64,000 nucleotides of DNA from Candidatus Eiseniibacteriota bacterium (GCA_016712505.1 JADJQY010000002.1:1-64000); one strand, 5' to 3'; counted from the stretch's first letter, positions 1 to 8,224 are shown. Numbers and translations: made by a program. The notes: a model not told the origin generated them from the sequence alone.

Positions 1-1
1 G

Positions 2-262
2 GCGGTCAACGCGGCGATGAAGGCGGCGGCCGAGACCCGGTTCAAGGGGATCATGGAGTACACCGAGCAGCCGATCGTCTCTTCGGACGTGATCGGAAAT
101 CCGCACTCGGTGGTGTTCGACTCCCTCTCGACCCAGCTGGTTGGCGGGAATCTGCTCAAAACCATCTCCTGGTATGACAACGGCTGGGGCTATGCCTGCC
201 GCGTGGTCGAACTGGTCAAACGTCTCGCCGCCCTTGGCGTCGGGACCGGCGGGGGGAAGTAA
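2..262 (+). CDS. gap: Glyceraldehyde-3-phosphate dehydrogenase, C-terminal fragment (cut by window edge)
   Basis: This is the last ~86 residues of a type I GAPDH whose 5' part lies before the window. GAPDH oxidises glyceraldehyde-3-phosphate to 1,3-bisphosphoglycerate with NAD(P) in cytosolic glycolysis. The visible part holds the typical end of the catalytic domain: the PIVSSDVIGNPHS segment, GGNLLKTISWYDN and GWGYACRVVEL. The usual motif is WYDNEWGYS; here the Glu is Gly, an unusual change next to the NAD-contacting Asn. A second, complete gap starts 3 bp after the stop codon, so this is a tandem pair and almost certainly one transcript. Identity as GAPDH is certain; whether this copy is catabolic, anabolic or a specialised paralogue cannot be told from the fragment. 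Confidence 0.95.
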   Translation, partial: AVNAAMKAAAETRFKGIMEYTEQPIVSSDVIGNPHSVVFDSLSTQLVGGNLLKTISWYDNGWGYACRVVELVKRLAALGVGTGGGK

Positions 263-265
263 GCC

Positions 266-1264
266 ATGCGCATCGCAATCAACGGATTTGGACGCATCGG
301 GCGTGCGGTCTACCGGATCCTGGCCGACCGCGAGGATATGGACGTGGTGGCGATCAACGACATCGCCGAGCCGTCCACCCTGGCCTATCTGCTCAAGTAC
401 GACACGGTCATGGGCCGATTCAAGGGGGAGGTCTCGGTCGAGGGCTCGCTGCTCAGGGCCGGCGCGCAGGAGACCAAGATCTTCGCCATTCCTGACCCCG
501 CCGCCCTTCCCTGGAAGGAGCTCGAGGTCGATTTCGTGGTGGAGTCCACCGGTCGTTTCCGCAAGCGGGAGCAACTCGAGGCGCACCTCGAGGCCGGCGC
601 ACGCCGCGTCGTGCTGACCGTGCCTTCCAAGGACGAGATCGACAACACCATCGTGCTCGGGGTGAACGAAGCGTCGCTCAAGCCGGAGCATCGGATCGTC
701 TCCAACGCTTCTTGCACCACCAACTGCCTCGCGCCGGTGGCCAAGGTCCTCGACGAGACCTTCGGCATCGTCAAGGGGATCATGACCACGGTGCATGCCT
801 ATACCAATGATCAGCGGCTGGCCGACGTCCCGCACTCCGACTTCCGTCGCGCGCGAGCCGCGGCCGAGAACATCATTCCCACCACCACCGGCGCCGCCAA
901 GGCGGTCGGCAAGGTGTTGCCCAATCTCAAGGGGAAGCTCGACGGCGTCGCCATGCGCGTCCCGGTGCCCGACGGCTCGATCGTCGACCTGGTCACGATC
1001 ATGGCCCGTCCGGTTACGGTGGCCGAAGTCAATGCCGCCATCCGTTCCGCGGCGGCCAGCCAGCTCTACAAGGTGCTGGAGTACACCGAGGACCCGATCG
1101 TCTCCTCCGACGTCATCGGTAACGCCCACTCCGCCATCTTCGACGCCCGCTCCACCCGTGTGATCGGCGGCACGTTCTTGAAGACCCTCACCTGGTACGA
1201 CAACGAGTGGGGCTATTCCTGCCGCGTGGTCGACCTGCTCGATCTCATGGCCAAGCAGGGGTGA
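266..1264 (+). CDS. gap: Glyceraldehyde-3-phosphate dehydrogenase, complete second copy
   Basis: This 332-residue protein has the normal length for type I GAPDH. The N-terminal Rossmann motif INGFGRIGR and the acidic N-D pair at residues 31-32 after the second strand favour NAD. The active-site segment SNASCTTNC gives catalytic Cys150, and the HAYTNDQ segment gives His177. The substrate-binding TTTGAAKAVGKVLP and MRVPVPDGS segments and the closing WYDNEWGYSCRVV motif are intact, so the enzyme should be active. It follows the first gap copy by 3 bp and is followed by a strong intrinsic terminator. The two copies differ at many positions, so this is a diverged duplication rather than a recent one. 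No pgk or tpi is adjacent downstream. Confidence 0.97.
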   Translation: MRIAINGFGRIGRAVYRILADREDMDVVAINDIAEPSTLAYLLKYDTVMGRFKGEVSVEGSLLRAGAQETKIFAIPDPAALPWKELEVDFVVESTGRFRKREQLEAHLEAGARRVVLTVPSKDEIDNTIVLGVNEASLKPEHRIVSNASCTTNCLAPVAKVLDETFGIVKGIMTTVHAYTNDQRLADVPHSDFRRARAAAENIIPTTTGAAKAVGKVLPNLKGKLDGVAMRVPVPDGSIVDLVTIMARPVTVAEVNAAIRSAAASQLYKVLEYTEDPIVSSDVIGNAHSAIFDARSTRVIGGTFLKTLTWYDNEWGYSCRVVDLLDLMAKQG

Positions 1265-1347
1265 CCGCGGAAGGCTGATGGCTGACAACTGATGACTGAC
1301 GGCTCGCGGCGAGAGAATCGCCACGGGTCGCTGCGCGCACCATCGAG

Positions 1348-1396
1348 CGCGCGGAGCCGGGTTCGCGAGAGCTGGCTCCGCGCGTTTTCGTTTGTT
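1348..1396 (+). terminator. Intrinsic terminator after the gap pair
   Basis: A perfect 11-bp stem, CGCGCGGAGCC (1348-1358) with GGCTCCGCGCG (1374-1384) and a 15-nt loop, is followed at once by TTTTCGTTTGTT. It lies 84 bp after the gap stop codon. Confidence 0.8.
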
Positions 1397-1430
1397 CGGC
1401 GAGTGCGCGCCTTCCTGGGTGGGGCGCCGT

Positions 1431-1542
1431 GTCGCGGTGTGGGCAGGTCGTCGGGTCGGTGGGTCGTCAGGTCGCGGGGTCGTTGGGTCGTCGGGCCAGT
1501 GCGTCGCCGTGTCGCTGGGTCGTCGCGTCGAGGTGTCGGTGT
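1431..1542. repeat. 8-bp degenerate tandem repeat GTCGNNGG, about 14 units
   Basis: Successive octamers read GTCGCGGT, GTCGTCGG, GTCGGTGG, GTCGTCAG, GTCGCGGG, GTCGTTGG and so on, all phased at 8 bp with GTCG nearly constant. The same unit in reverse complement forms the repeat at 8157-8224. Confidence 0.75.
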
Positions 1543-1605
1543 GTCCAGGATCCGCCCAGTCAGAGGGACCTGGCTTCCCCTGTGCGGATAGTGAATCAAG
1601 GTGCA

Positions 1606-1628
1606 ACTCTCCCCGGGGGAAGTGTGCG
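1606..1628 (+). repeat. Palindromic element E1, left of HNH locus 1
   Basis: ACTCTCCCCGGGGGAAGT is an 18-bp near-palindrome followed by GTGCG. Related copies occur at 3894, 46451 and 48429. All share the ACT-N2-CCCCGGGG core and a right flank close to TGCG in the same orientation. Two copies bracket each of the two DUF222-HNH genes. Confidence 0.6.
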
Positions 1629-2009
1629 CCGAACAGATCCCGGGCAGGGAAGATAGTGAGCGTACGAGGCTCACTTGAGACTCATCGATAGCGACCCGGT
1701 GGGGCCGAGCCCCACTCGGCAATGAGGCGGACGCCGGATCATGGAACGGATGGAAGTAGAGAGGCAGGGCAATTCCGAGTCCCTACGACGTCTTGACGAC
1801 CCTTCAGCGGCAGCGGCAGCGGACAGCGGACATCGCTCGGGAATCTCCGGAGCGGATCGCTTCGGGGCAGCTCCGAGGGGAATCGTGTGTGGCGTGAGGT
1901 ATGGGTGCGGAAGGGCAGCGAGGTGGGAACCGGCGGGCGGTTGCGCGCGTCGGCACGCGCGGTTGCCCGTCGCTGCAGGGTGTGCGCACCGTCCTGCATC
2001 GTCGCGCGT

Positions 2010-2045
2010 CGTCGTTCATTGTCGTTCATCGCCGTTCATCGTCGC
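2010..2045. repeat. 9-bp tandem repeat GTCGTTCAT, about 4 imperfect units
   Basis: Units GTCGTTCAT, TGTCGTTCATC and GCCGTTCATC repeat at 9-bp spacing in the HNH locus 1 leader. No coding role is apparent. Confidence 0.5.
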
Positions 2046-2288
2046 GAAACGTGACTGGTCCCTTCGCGTCATTGGCTCGAGCGGCCTGAAGAGAAAAAAC
2101 GCGCGCGATCGCACATTCTGGTTGACCACTTCCTGCAGGGCACGAGTCGTCAATCGGGCAACCTTCCCGAGCAGGCTTCCAGAGTCCGCATCGTCGCTGC
2201 GCACGCCCGTGCTCGAGTCGATGGTCGATTTCAATCGGGAGCACCGCAGTTCGTTACTCCTGCGCCTCAAGAGAGAGACGCGTGAAGT

Positions 2289-2302
2289 GGAGGTATCCTT
2301 CG
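2289..2302 (+). promoter_or_regulatory. Conserved upstream element shared by both DUF222-HNH genes
   Basis: The decamer GTATCCTTCG (2293-2302), preceded by purines, recurs exactly at 46971-46980 upstream of the second DUF222-HNH gene. It sits 118 bp and 137 bp before the respective start codons. GTATCC could be part of a -10 region, but no convincing -35 was found. It may be an operator, or simply conserved ancestry of a duplicated unit. Confidence 0.4.
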
Positions 2303-2420
2303 GGAACAGGTGCACGGCACGGGATGTGTGGCTAGTCGCGCACGACTCCCTTCTGACTGCGAGCCTCGCGCCGCACGATGCGCGACACCGAGCCTGATCA
2401 ACCGAACGGAGGCCGATCCG

Positions 2421-4352
2421 ATGACTCTGACGATCCCATACAACCCGTCCGTCACGCCCGTCATGCCCGACACGCCTGTCACGTCTGTCACGCCTGTCCC
2501 TTCTGTCCCGACGGACTCCACGCGTTCCTCGACCGCGGAGGCTCGCGCCGATCGCGATCTCTCGTCGCTCCCCGATGGTGAGGTTCTGCGTTCGGTTGCC
2601 CGGTGGGCGACGGCCGAACGAGAGGCCACGGCGGAGTTGCTTCGCTGTCTGGGCGAGCTGGACGCCCGGCGACTCTACCTTGGCGCGGGCTGTTCCTCGA
2701 CCTTCGCCTACTGCACCGACGTGCTGCGGATGTCGGAGCCCGCGGCTTACCACCGGATCACCGCGGCCCGTGCGGGACGCCGCTTTCCCCCGCTCCTCGC
2801 CCGGCTCGCCGCCGGTGATCTCCACCTGAGTGGCATCTGCCTGCTGGCCTCCGAGCTGACGGAGGCGAATCTCGCGTGGTGGATCGAATCGACCCGCGGC
2901 AAGTCGAAGCGCGCGATCGAGCGGATGCTGGCGAGCGAGAGAGCCGCGCGGCCTGCTGCTTCCCGAACCGTGGTGGAAGATGCGGGGATCGGTTCGTGCT
3001 CGGAGGAACGGAGCATCCCGGCATTGGAGCAACCGTCGCGATCCGCTAGCGCTCCGGCCCCGGCTCCGGTGTTGACGCTTCCTGCTGTCGCGGTGTCGGA
3101 GCCGGTTGCCGCAACGACGCCGGCGCGAGCCGGATCGGCGGTCGCCGCGCAGTCGGCTCCCGAACCGGGTCGTTCGAAGCTCTCGCTCATGGCGGATCCC
3201 GAGCTGCTCGATCTGATTGCCAAGGCGCGGGACCTGGTGAGTCACAGCAACCCGAGCGGAGATCTCGCAACACTGCTTCGGCTCGCGCTACGGGCGCTGA
3301 TCGCAACGACCGAGCGGCGCCGCTTCGGATCGCGGCCGGTGGAATCGACTGCTCCTGCTGTCCCGGCTCCCTCTGCCCCGGTTCAAACTGCCCCGGTTCA
3401 AGCTGCCCTGGCTCCTGCTGCGCAGGCCAGGATTGCAAGGGTCAGCGACACGCCGCCCTCCACTCCCTCCGCCGATCCGCTGCAGGTCGGCCAGCGTCAC
3501 CGCACCGCGGTCATCACGCCCGGACCGCGGGACCGTTCGCGTCGCATCCCGACCGCGGTGCGGCGTGCGGTGTGGCTGCGGGACGGCGGACGCTGCGCGT
3601 TTCTCGGCCGCGACGGCCATCGCTGCGGGACGCGCGCCTTCCTTCAGTTCCATCACCGGATCGAGTTCGCCTGCGGAGGGGAGCACACGGTGGAGAACCT
3701 CACCCTGCGCTGCGGCCCGCACAATCGCTACGAGTCATCCCGTCGATCCTTGCCCGTCGATGAGCGTGTACTCCGTGCTCGCCTTCGCGATTCGCGGCCG
3801 GGCAGGTCGAACCGCAAGCGCGACCACGACCGCGCAACTCTCCGGCCAGAAGAGCGCGGAGTCCCGCCGCACGGTGGTTTCGAGGTGGCGGAGACTGCCC
3901 CCGGGGGAAGTCTGCGTGGGACGGGGCGGGGGGAGGGAGAATCGTCCGTGCCGAATCCCCCGTCAGCGCAGCACACAGACCCGATCGGTCCGAGTCTGGT
4001 TTCCCACCTGTGCTCGACAAAGGTAGATGCCAGCCGGCACCCGGCGGCCGCGGGAGTCGCGAGTATCCCATCGAACCTCGCGGCTCCCGAGATCGAGGAT
4101 GCCGAGGTCGATCTCGCGCAGTCGGCGGCCGGTGAGATCGAACACCGCGACGGATGCAGGCACCTGCGCGTGAACCTCGAGCTGCCACCGGGCTTCGCTG
4201 ATGACCGGGTTCACGCCGAGGCGGGTGAAGCGCACGAACGCCGGATCGACCAGCGTGGTGATCCTGGTATCGGCGGCGCCGAGCGAAAACCGGCCGAACC
4301 CCGTCGCCGTGGCGCGCGCCAGGCTGCGCTCAGCGTCGATCCAGGTCGGTAG
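2421..4352 (+). CDS. DUF222 domain-containing HNH endonuclease, copy 1
   Basis: This is a 643-residue protein of the DUF222/13E12 type (N-terminal DUF222, C-terminal HNH nuclease) that is multicopy in many genomes. The start ATG 2421 follows an ACGGAGG ribosome-binding site. Residues 11-31 are a Val-Thr-Pro repeat. DUF222 covers roughly 45-175 (GELDARRLYLGAGCSS, MSEPAAYHRITAARAGRR). A Pro/Ala-rich linker follows, then the HNH domain from about 380 with RDGGRCA, a His-His pair at 411-412, VENLTLRCGPHNRYE and His434. The tail past ~440 is low-complexity and runs 390 bp into the 3' end of the convergent secreted-protein gene, so it is probably accidental read-through. Function is unknown: DNA cleavage is inferred from HNH. 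It is ~60-70% similar by eye to the gene at 47118, and both are bracketed by the same palindrome. Confidence 0.85.
   Translation: MTLTIPYNPSVTPVMPDTPVTSVTPVPSVPTDSTRSSTAEARADRDLSSLPDGEVLRSVARWATAEREATAELLRCLGELDARRLYLGAGCSSTFAYCTDVLRMSEPAAYHRITAARAGRRFPPLLARLAAGDLHLSGICLLASELTEANLAWWIESTRGKSKRAIERMLASERAARPAASRTVVEDAGIGSCSEERSIPALEQPSRSASAPAPAPVLTLPAVAVSEPVAATTPARAGSAVAAQSAPEPGRSKLSLMADPELLDLIAKARDLVSHSNPSGDLATLLRLALRALIATTERRRFGSRPVESTAPAVPAPSAPVQTAPVQAALAPAAQARIARVSDTPPSTPSADPLQVGQRHRTAVITPGPRDRSRRIPTAVRRAVWLRDGGRCAFLGRDGHRCGTRAFLQFHHRIEFACGGEHTVENLTLRCGPHNRYESSRRSLPVDERVLRARLRDSRPGRSNRKRDHDRATLRPEERGVPPHGGFEVAETAPGGSLRGTGRGEGESSVPNPPSAQHTDPIGPSLVSHLCSTKVDASRHPAAAGVASIPSNLAAPEIEDAEVDLAQSAAGEIEHRDGCRHLRVNLELPPGFADDRVHAEAGEAHERRIDQRGDPGIGGAERKPAEPRRRGARQAALSVDPGR
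2451..2513 (+). repeat. In-frame 9-bp repeat coding Val-Thr-Pro units
   Basis: Seven 9-bp units (GTCACGCCC, GTCATGCCC, GACACGCCT, GTCACGTCT and so on) encode V-T-P, V-M-P, D-T-P, V-T-S, V-T-P, V-P-S and V-P-T at the N-terminus of the HNH protein. The second HNH copy lacks this stretch. Confidence 0.8.
3894..3916 (+). repeat. Palindromic element E2, right of HNH locus 1
   Basis: ACTGCCCCCGGGGGAAGT followed by CTGCG matches E1 at 15 of 18 positions or better. It lies inside the low-complexity 3' tail of the HNH frame, 47 bp beyond the stop codon of the convergent secreted-protein gene. Confidence 0.6.
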
Positions 4353-7265
4353 AGCTCGTCCATCCAGGAAGATCGCCATGAGATGGGGCACGCCCTCCAC
4401 GACCCAGTCGGATGCATACAACAACTGAACCTGGAATGGTACCCCCTGTCGCGGTGCACCAGAGAGGTGATAGGCACGGTCCTCTGTCGTTCCGCGGAAC
4501 TGAACGCACGCGACCCGCCCAGCCGGCTCGTCACCCGTGACTTCGGCGAATGCGCGGAAGCGGGCATCCGGGCTTTGAACTTCCCATGCGTGGCCCTGAG
4601 AGCGAATGCCGAGCGCCACGCGAACGACCTCCTCGGAACGGTTGCCCACCGAGTCGGTGACCACCGCTCGGATCGTTCCGGAAAGTGGAACGTCCGACGG
4701 ATAGCGGCCGCGCCACACCGTTCGGGAGCCCTCGGCGACGAGGTGGATCGGCCGCTCGTCGAATGTTACGCCCACCCGATCGGGCACGAGCGGTTCGGAA
4801 ACGACGAGGTCGACACGCAGTCCGATCGAGTCCGCCGCGGCAGCCAGCGTGGCGGTGGGCGGAATCAGGTCGGGGACTGCCAGGACGAACTGCCGCGCCG
4901 GCGAGAGCACACCCTGCTCATCGCGCGCGAACGCGGCCAGGTAGAGAGGCGACCCCGCCGCGGGCGGAGGGATGCGCAGCTCCCCGACATCGCTCGAACC
5001 GCGTGCCACGTACCCCGGACCAAGGGGGATCCCCTCCTCGGCATTCCGCATGCCCCCGCGGAACGAGTACCGCAGGACCACCCCGGTAGCGCGTTGGTCG
5101 CTCGGGTAGCTCCAGTTCACGACGACCTCCGCCCCTTCGACTCGACCGGAGAACGACTCGAGGGGAGGTGCCGCCATCCGCCAGAGAGCGAGGTTGGCCG
5201 CCGGGCGCCCGCCGGCCAGTTGGAAATCTCCTCCCACCCAGAGACCTTCGTCGTTCTCGGAGAGGCTGGACACCCGTCCATTCGTACCACCGTCCATCGC
5301 GCTCCAGTTCGTTCCGTCCCAGCGCGAAATGCCCGGAGAGAGCACATCCCCGATGCGCGAGAACGCGCCGCCCACGATCAGGCTGCCGTTGTAACTGACG
5401 AAGCACGTGATCCAGCTGTCCGCCTCCGCGACCTCGACCCAGCCCGATCCGTTCCACTGGGCCAGCCGGCCGAAGCGTTGGTCGGTCTGCGGCACGTACA
5501 GACCGCCGATCGAGATCGGAGCGCCGCCTACCGCGCTCACTCCGGAGACCGACCACGGGAGCGGCGGGCCCACCGTTTCCCAGTCCTGTTTGGTTCGCCG
5601 TCGCACCCATCCAGGATTCGCGGCCCGACTACCGCCCCCAACCCAGATCTCGTCCCCGACCCGGGCGAGGGCCGCCGGGTACAGATCCGGCGCGATCTGT
5701 TCCGCCCTCCAGCTATTGCCGTCGAACCAAGCGACCTGCCCCGTCACCGCCGAGCCACCGTCTGCCCCCCGAACGGACAGGTTCGATCCGCAGATCCAGA
5801 TCTCGCCGTCGAATGCGAGAGAGCTCGCGATCGATCCCTCGACGCTGCCGAGGAGTTCGCTCGCGTGCGGCGTCCACCAGGCGATCGTTTCGCCGCGCCC
5901 TCCGTCGGGCAGCGGCACAGCGCCCAGGGCGAGCACCTTGTCGCCGAGGGCGCCAAGCTCTGTGAAACCGTGTGTAGGACGGGTAAACTGCGACCAGCCG
6001 TCGGGACGACGGATGGCGTGATATGCGAGCGATTCCTTCCCAATTCTGGTAAACGAGCCTCGGACCATCACCCGGTCGCCAAAGCCGGTGACTCGAAGTA
6101 CCTGACCGTTCGCTCCTTCTCCACACTCATGATCACCCAGGCTGTGCCACTCCTCGCCGTTCCACGCCGCGAGCCCGATGGCAGACTGCCCGTGCACTGC
6201 CTCGAATCGGCCGGAGGCATAGAGTGTGCGACCGTCGGAACTCAGCCGATCGACGTGCGGCGCACCGAAACTCCGGTTCACCCACACCCCTCGTTCCAGG
6301 AAGGCGATCTTCGGCGCATCTCCCGAGGAGGAGATCAGCGTTGTATCGTGATACGCGAACAGGTCGATTCTCCGGTCGCCGGGAGGGTCGAACAGCCGCC
6401 AGGTGGATCCGTCGCCCAACACCGTTGCGTGCCGGAGATCGGGCCCCCACCCTCCCGCGACGAGGTACTCCCCCCGATAAGGAATCGCTGCGTCGACGCC
6501 GTACATCCGCTGAGGAAGCTCAAACTCCCCCCAAGCTTGGCCCATCAAGGGATAGGCGTCCTCGTAGAAGACGTTGATCTCCTCCCCAGGGTCGCAGTAC
6601 CAGGTCACCGCCACGGCCTGCGCGTCGAAGGAGGTCATCGCGACTACGTTCGTGCGGGCACCCTCCGTCACGTCGGGCAAGGCTCGCGGAGTCCATATGG
6701 TTCCATCCCAGAACTCGAACTGCCAGTCGTCGCAGTTGTGGTCCCGTCGGCGAACGCCGGAGGTCACGATCGTTTGCCCCGCGCAGGTCGCCGCCCGTAC
6801 CTGTGTCGCTGGACCGATTCCCAGCGCGCTCCAGACGCCACCGCGCCAGACCGCGGCATGCCGGGCCGACACACCTCCCGCGTGCCCGAACGCGCCGAAG
6901 ACGAGGAGCGAGTCGCCGCGTTGCAGCAACGCGCTCACCGCTCCATCGGTGCCGCCGTGCCACTCCTGCCACTCGCTCCCGTTCCAGAGCGCGAGGTGCC
7001 GAGCGCGCGTTCTTCCGATGTTCATGAACGTGCCGCCGATCAGGAGTCCTTCATCCACCGCCTGGATGGAGAGGATCTCCCCATCGGCGCCGTATGCGGA
7101 GAAGTCACCGAACCAGTGATCGGGGGCGGAGTGGCCGGCGCGAACGGGGTCGAGGCCCACGATCGAAAGGGCCAGGAGAGTGAGTGCGAGAGTCCGACAT
7201 AGCGTGCGAGGGATCGAACGTGGGCTGGCGGACGTACGACGAAACGGACCACGGCTCTCGAACAT
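3963..7265 (-). CDS. Large secreted beta-propeller-type protein with FlgD-like C-terminal domain
   Basis: This is a ~1100-residue exported protein. Start ATG 7265 follows TTGGAGGCGTCAC; upstream in-frame residues lack a ribosome-binding site. A signal peptide (basic start, then TLALTLLALSIVGLDPVRA) precedes about a dozen ~45-50-residue repeats with the pattern LALWNGSEW...VSALL..GDSLLVFGAF. These resemble the propeller or delta-60-type repeats of FCB secreted proteins. A fibronectin-like domain follows (VVNWSYPSDQRATGVVLRYSF), then a C-terminal FlgD Ig-like domain (VAVFDLTGRRLREIDLG...RVPAGIYLCRA) ending VCVLR. The end matches the sorting-type tails of three other genes in this window. Ligand and function are unknown; location outside the inner membrane is inferred from the signal peptide. 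Confidence 0.85.
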   Translation of the reverse strand: MFESRGPFRRTSASPRSIPRTLCRTLALTLLALSIVGLDPVRAGHSAPDHWFGDFSAYGADGEILSIQAVDEGLLIGGTFMNIGRTRARHLALWNGSEWQEWHGGTDGAVSALLQRGDSLLVFGAFGHAGGVSARHAAVWRGGVWSALGIGPATQVRAATCAGQTIVTSGVRRRDHNCDDWQFEFWDGTIWTPRALPDVTEGARTNVVAMTSFDAQAVAVTWYCDPGEEINVFYEDAYPLMGQAWGEFELPQRMYGVDAAIPYRGEYLVAGGWGPDLRHATVLGDGSTWRLFDPPGDRRIDLFAYHDTTLISSSGDAPKIAFLERGVWVNRSFGAPHVDRLSSDGRTLYASGRFEAVHGQSAIGLAAWNGEEWHSLGDHECGEGANGQVLRVTGFGDRVMVRGSFTRIGKESLAYHAIRRPDGWSQFTRPTHGFTELGALGDKVLALGAVPLPDGGRGETIAWWTPHASELLGSVEGSIASSLAFDGEIWICGSNLSVRGADGGSAVTGQVAWFDGNSWRAEQIAPDLYPAALARVGDEIWVGGGSRAANPGWVRRRTKQDWETVGPPLPWSVSGVSAVGGAPISIGGLYVPQTDQRFGRLAQWNGSGWVEVAEADSWITCFVSYNGSLIVGGAFSRIGDVLSPGISRWDGTNWSAMDGGTNGRVSSLSENDEGLWVGGDFQLAGGRPAANLALWRMAAPPLESFSGRVEGAEVVVNWSYPSDQRATGVVLRYSFRGGMRNAEEGIPLGPGYVARGSSDVGELRIPPPAAGSPLYLAAFARDEQGVLSPARQFVLAVPDLIPPTATLAAAADSIGLRVDLVVSEPLVPDRVGVTFDERPIHLVAEGSRTVWRGRYPSDVPLSGTIRAVVTDSVGNRSEEVVRVALGIRSQGHAWEVQSPDARFRAFAEVTGDEPAGRVACVQFRGTTEDRAYHLSGAPRQGVPFQVQLLYASDWVVEGVPHLMAIFLDGRALPTWIDAERSLARATATGFGRFSLGAADTRITTLVDPAFVRFTRLGVNPVISEARWQLEVHAQVPASVAVFDLTGRRLREIDLGILDLGSREVRWDTRDSRGRRVPAGIYLCRAQVGNQTRTDRVCVLR

Positions 7266-7355
7266 GTGACGCCTCCAACGCTTCGCGGGGCCTCGCAGGG
7301 GCGAACCCCGACAGCGTAGCAAACGTCACGGGCAAACACCCGGCCGATCTGGTCG

Positions 7356-8081
7356 TCAAAGCCTCCCCAACCACGCCCCCCGAAACCCCTCCAGCTCTCC
7401 ACGGCTCCGCGCCGACAGCCCCCGCCCGACCGGCTCCGGCCCGGGGCCGAAGTAGGTGGTGCGGGTGCCGGGTGGGAGATCGGGGGCGGTGCCGCTGATC
7501 GGCATGAAGCCAACGGTGCCGTCGAGGACGGTAACTGCGGTGCTATCCGGCGTGATCTCGAGCGCGAGCGTGGCTCCGTTCACCGCCTCGGGACTGCCGC
7601 TCACCACGAGGTCCCCGTGCGGGGTGGTGACGACGAGCAGACGTCCGGGAAAATTGGGCCCGGTGGTGAACCGCAACGTTCCCTGCGTGGCCCGGATGCC
7701 GACCGCGCGGGCGACCCAGCGGCCAGGCGAGGTGGGAACGGACAAGCGACTTCCGGGACCGATCTGCAGCGCCACGGTGCGGGGACAGAGCAGGTCGAGC
7801 GACAGGTCGCCGTCGACCGCCATCGGGTGGCCGGGATCGAGGCGTACCGGGCCCGAGTCCCCCGCGGAAATCGGGAGATCGGCGAGCGTGGCGGTGCCGG
7901 ATCCGCTTCGTCCCACCAGGAGCCAGTCGGGGCCGCGGTTCAGCCGAAGCGCGGAAAGTACGAAGAGGACGACACACGCGGCGAGCGCGGGCGCGATCAA
8001 CCGGAGATCAAACCAGGCGGGTAGCGGGCGGCTGGGCTCATTCGGACCGCTGGCGGGGGACGACGGCTGGGGCGTGCTCAT
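7356..8081 (-). CDS. FecR-like single-pass membrane protein
   Basis: This protein has about 241 residues, with start ATG 8081 after AGGAAAGG. A Pro/Ser-rich cytoplasmic N-terminus is followed by one membrane helix (LIAPALAACVVLFVLSAL, residues ~24-42). The periplasmic beta-rich region resembles FecR: positions near GSRLSVPTS, TQGTLRFTTG, LLVVTTPHGDLVVSGS and TAVTVLDGTVGFM have the usual surface-exposure/contact-factor pattern. FecR proteins transmit periplasmic signals to sigma factors, but no ECF sigma gene is adjacent. It lies downstream of pbpC on the same strand across 198 bp holding an 8-bp tandem repeat, so co-transcription is possible. Assignment to FecR is by pattern only. Confidence 0.7.
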   Translation of the reverse strand: MSTPQPSSPASGPNEPSRPLPAWFDLRLIAPALAACVVLFVLSALRLNRGPDWLLVGRSGSGTATLADLPISAGDSGPVRLDPGHPMAVDGDLSLDLLCPRTVALQIGPGSRLSVPTSPGRWVARAVGIRATQGTLRFTTGPNFPGRLLVVTTPHGDLVVSGSPEAVNGATLALEITPDSTAVTVLDGTVGFMPISGTAPDLPPGTRTTYFGPGPEPVGRGLSARSRGELEGFRGAWLGRL

Positions 8082-8156
8082 CTGCTGCCTTTCCTGCGCG
8101 CGACGGGCAGCCCGCTGCGCGATTCCTCGCTCACTCGTATCCGATGCTTCGACTTC

Positions 8157-8224
8157 CCGACCCACCGACTCACCGACTCACCGACCCACCGACCCACCGA
8201 ATCACCGACCCACCGAATCACCGA
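8157..8224. repeat. 8-bp tandem repeat CGACCCAC/CGACTCAC/CGAATCAC, about 8.5 units
   Basis: The octamers are perfectly phased between pbpC and the FecR-like gene. Reverse-complemented, the unit is GTCGGTGG/GTCGGTGA, the same family as the repeat at 1431-1542. Confidence 0.85.

Larger units (their letters stand above)
1265..2420. other. 1.15-kb non-coding leader region of DUF222-HNH locus 1
   Basis: Apart from the terminator, this stretch holds an 8-bp tandem repeat (1431-1542), a CCCCGGGG palindrome element (1606-1628), a short 9-bp repeat (2010-2045) and a conserved element near 2293. Open frames here have no ribosome-binding site, no recognisable family and low-complexity Arg/Ser/Gly composition, so I see no gene. 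Confidence 0.6.

Noticed and set aside
1741..2397. A 218-codon gene in the HNH1 leader
   Set aside because: No ribosome-binding site, low-complexity content, and it runs across the conserved upstream element.
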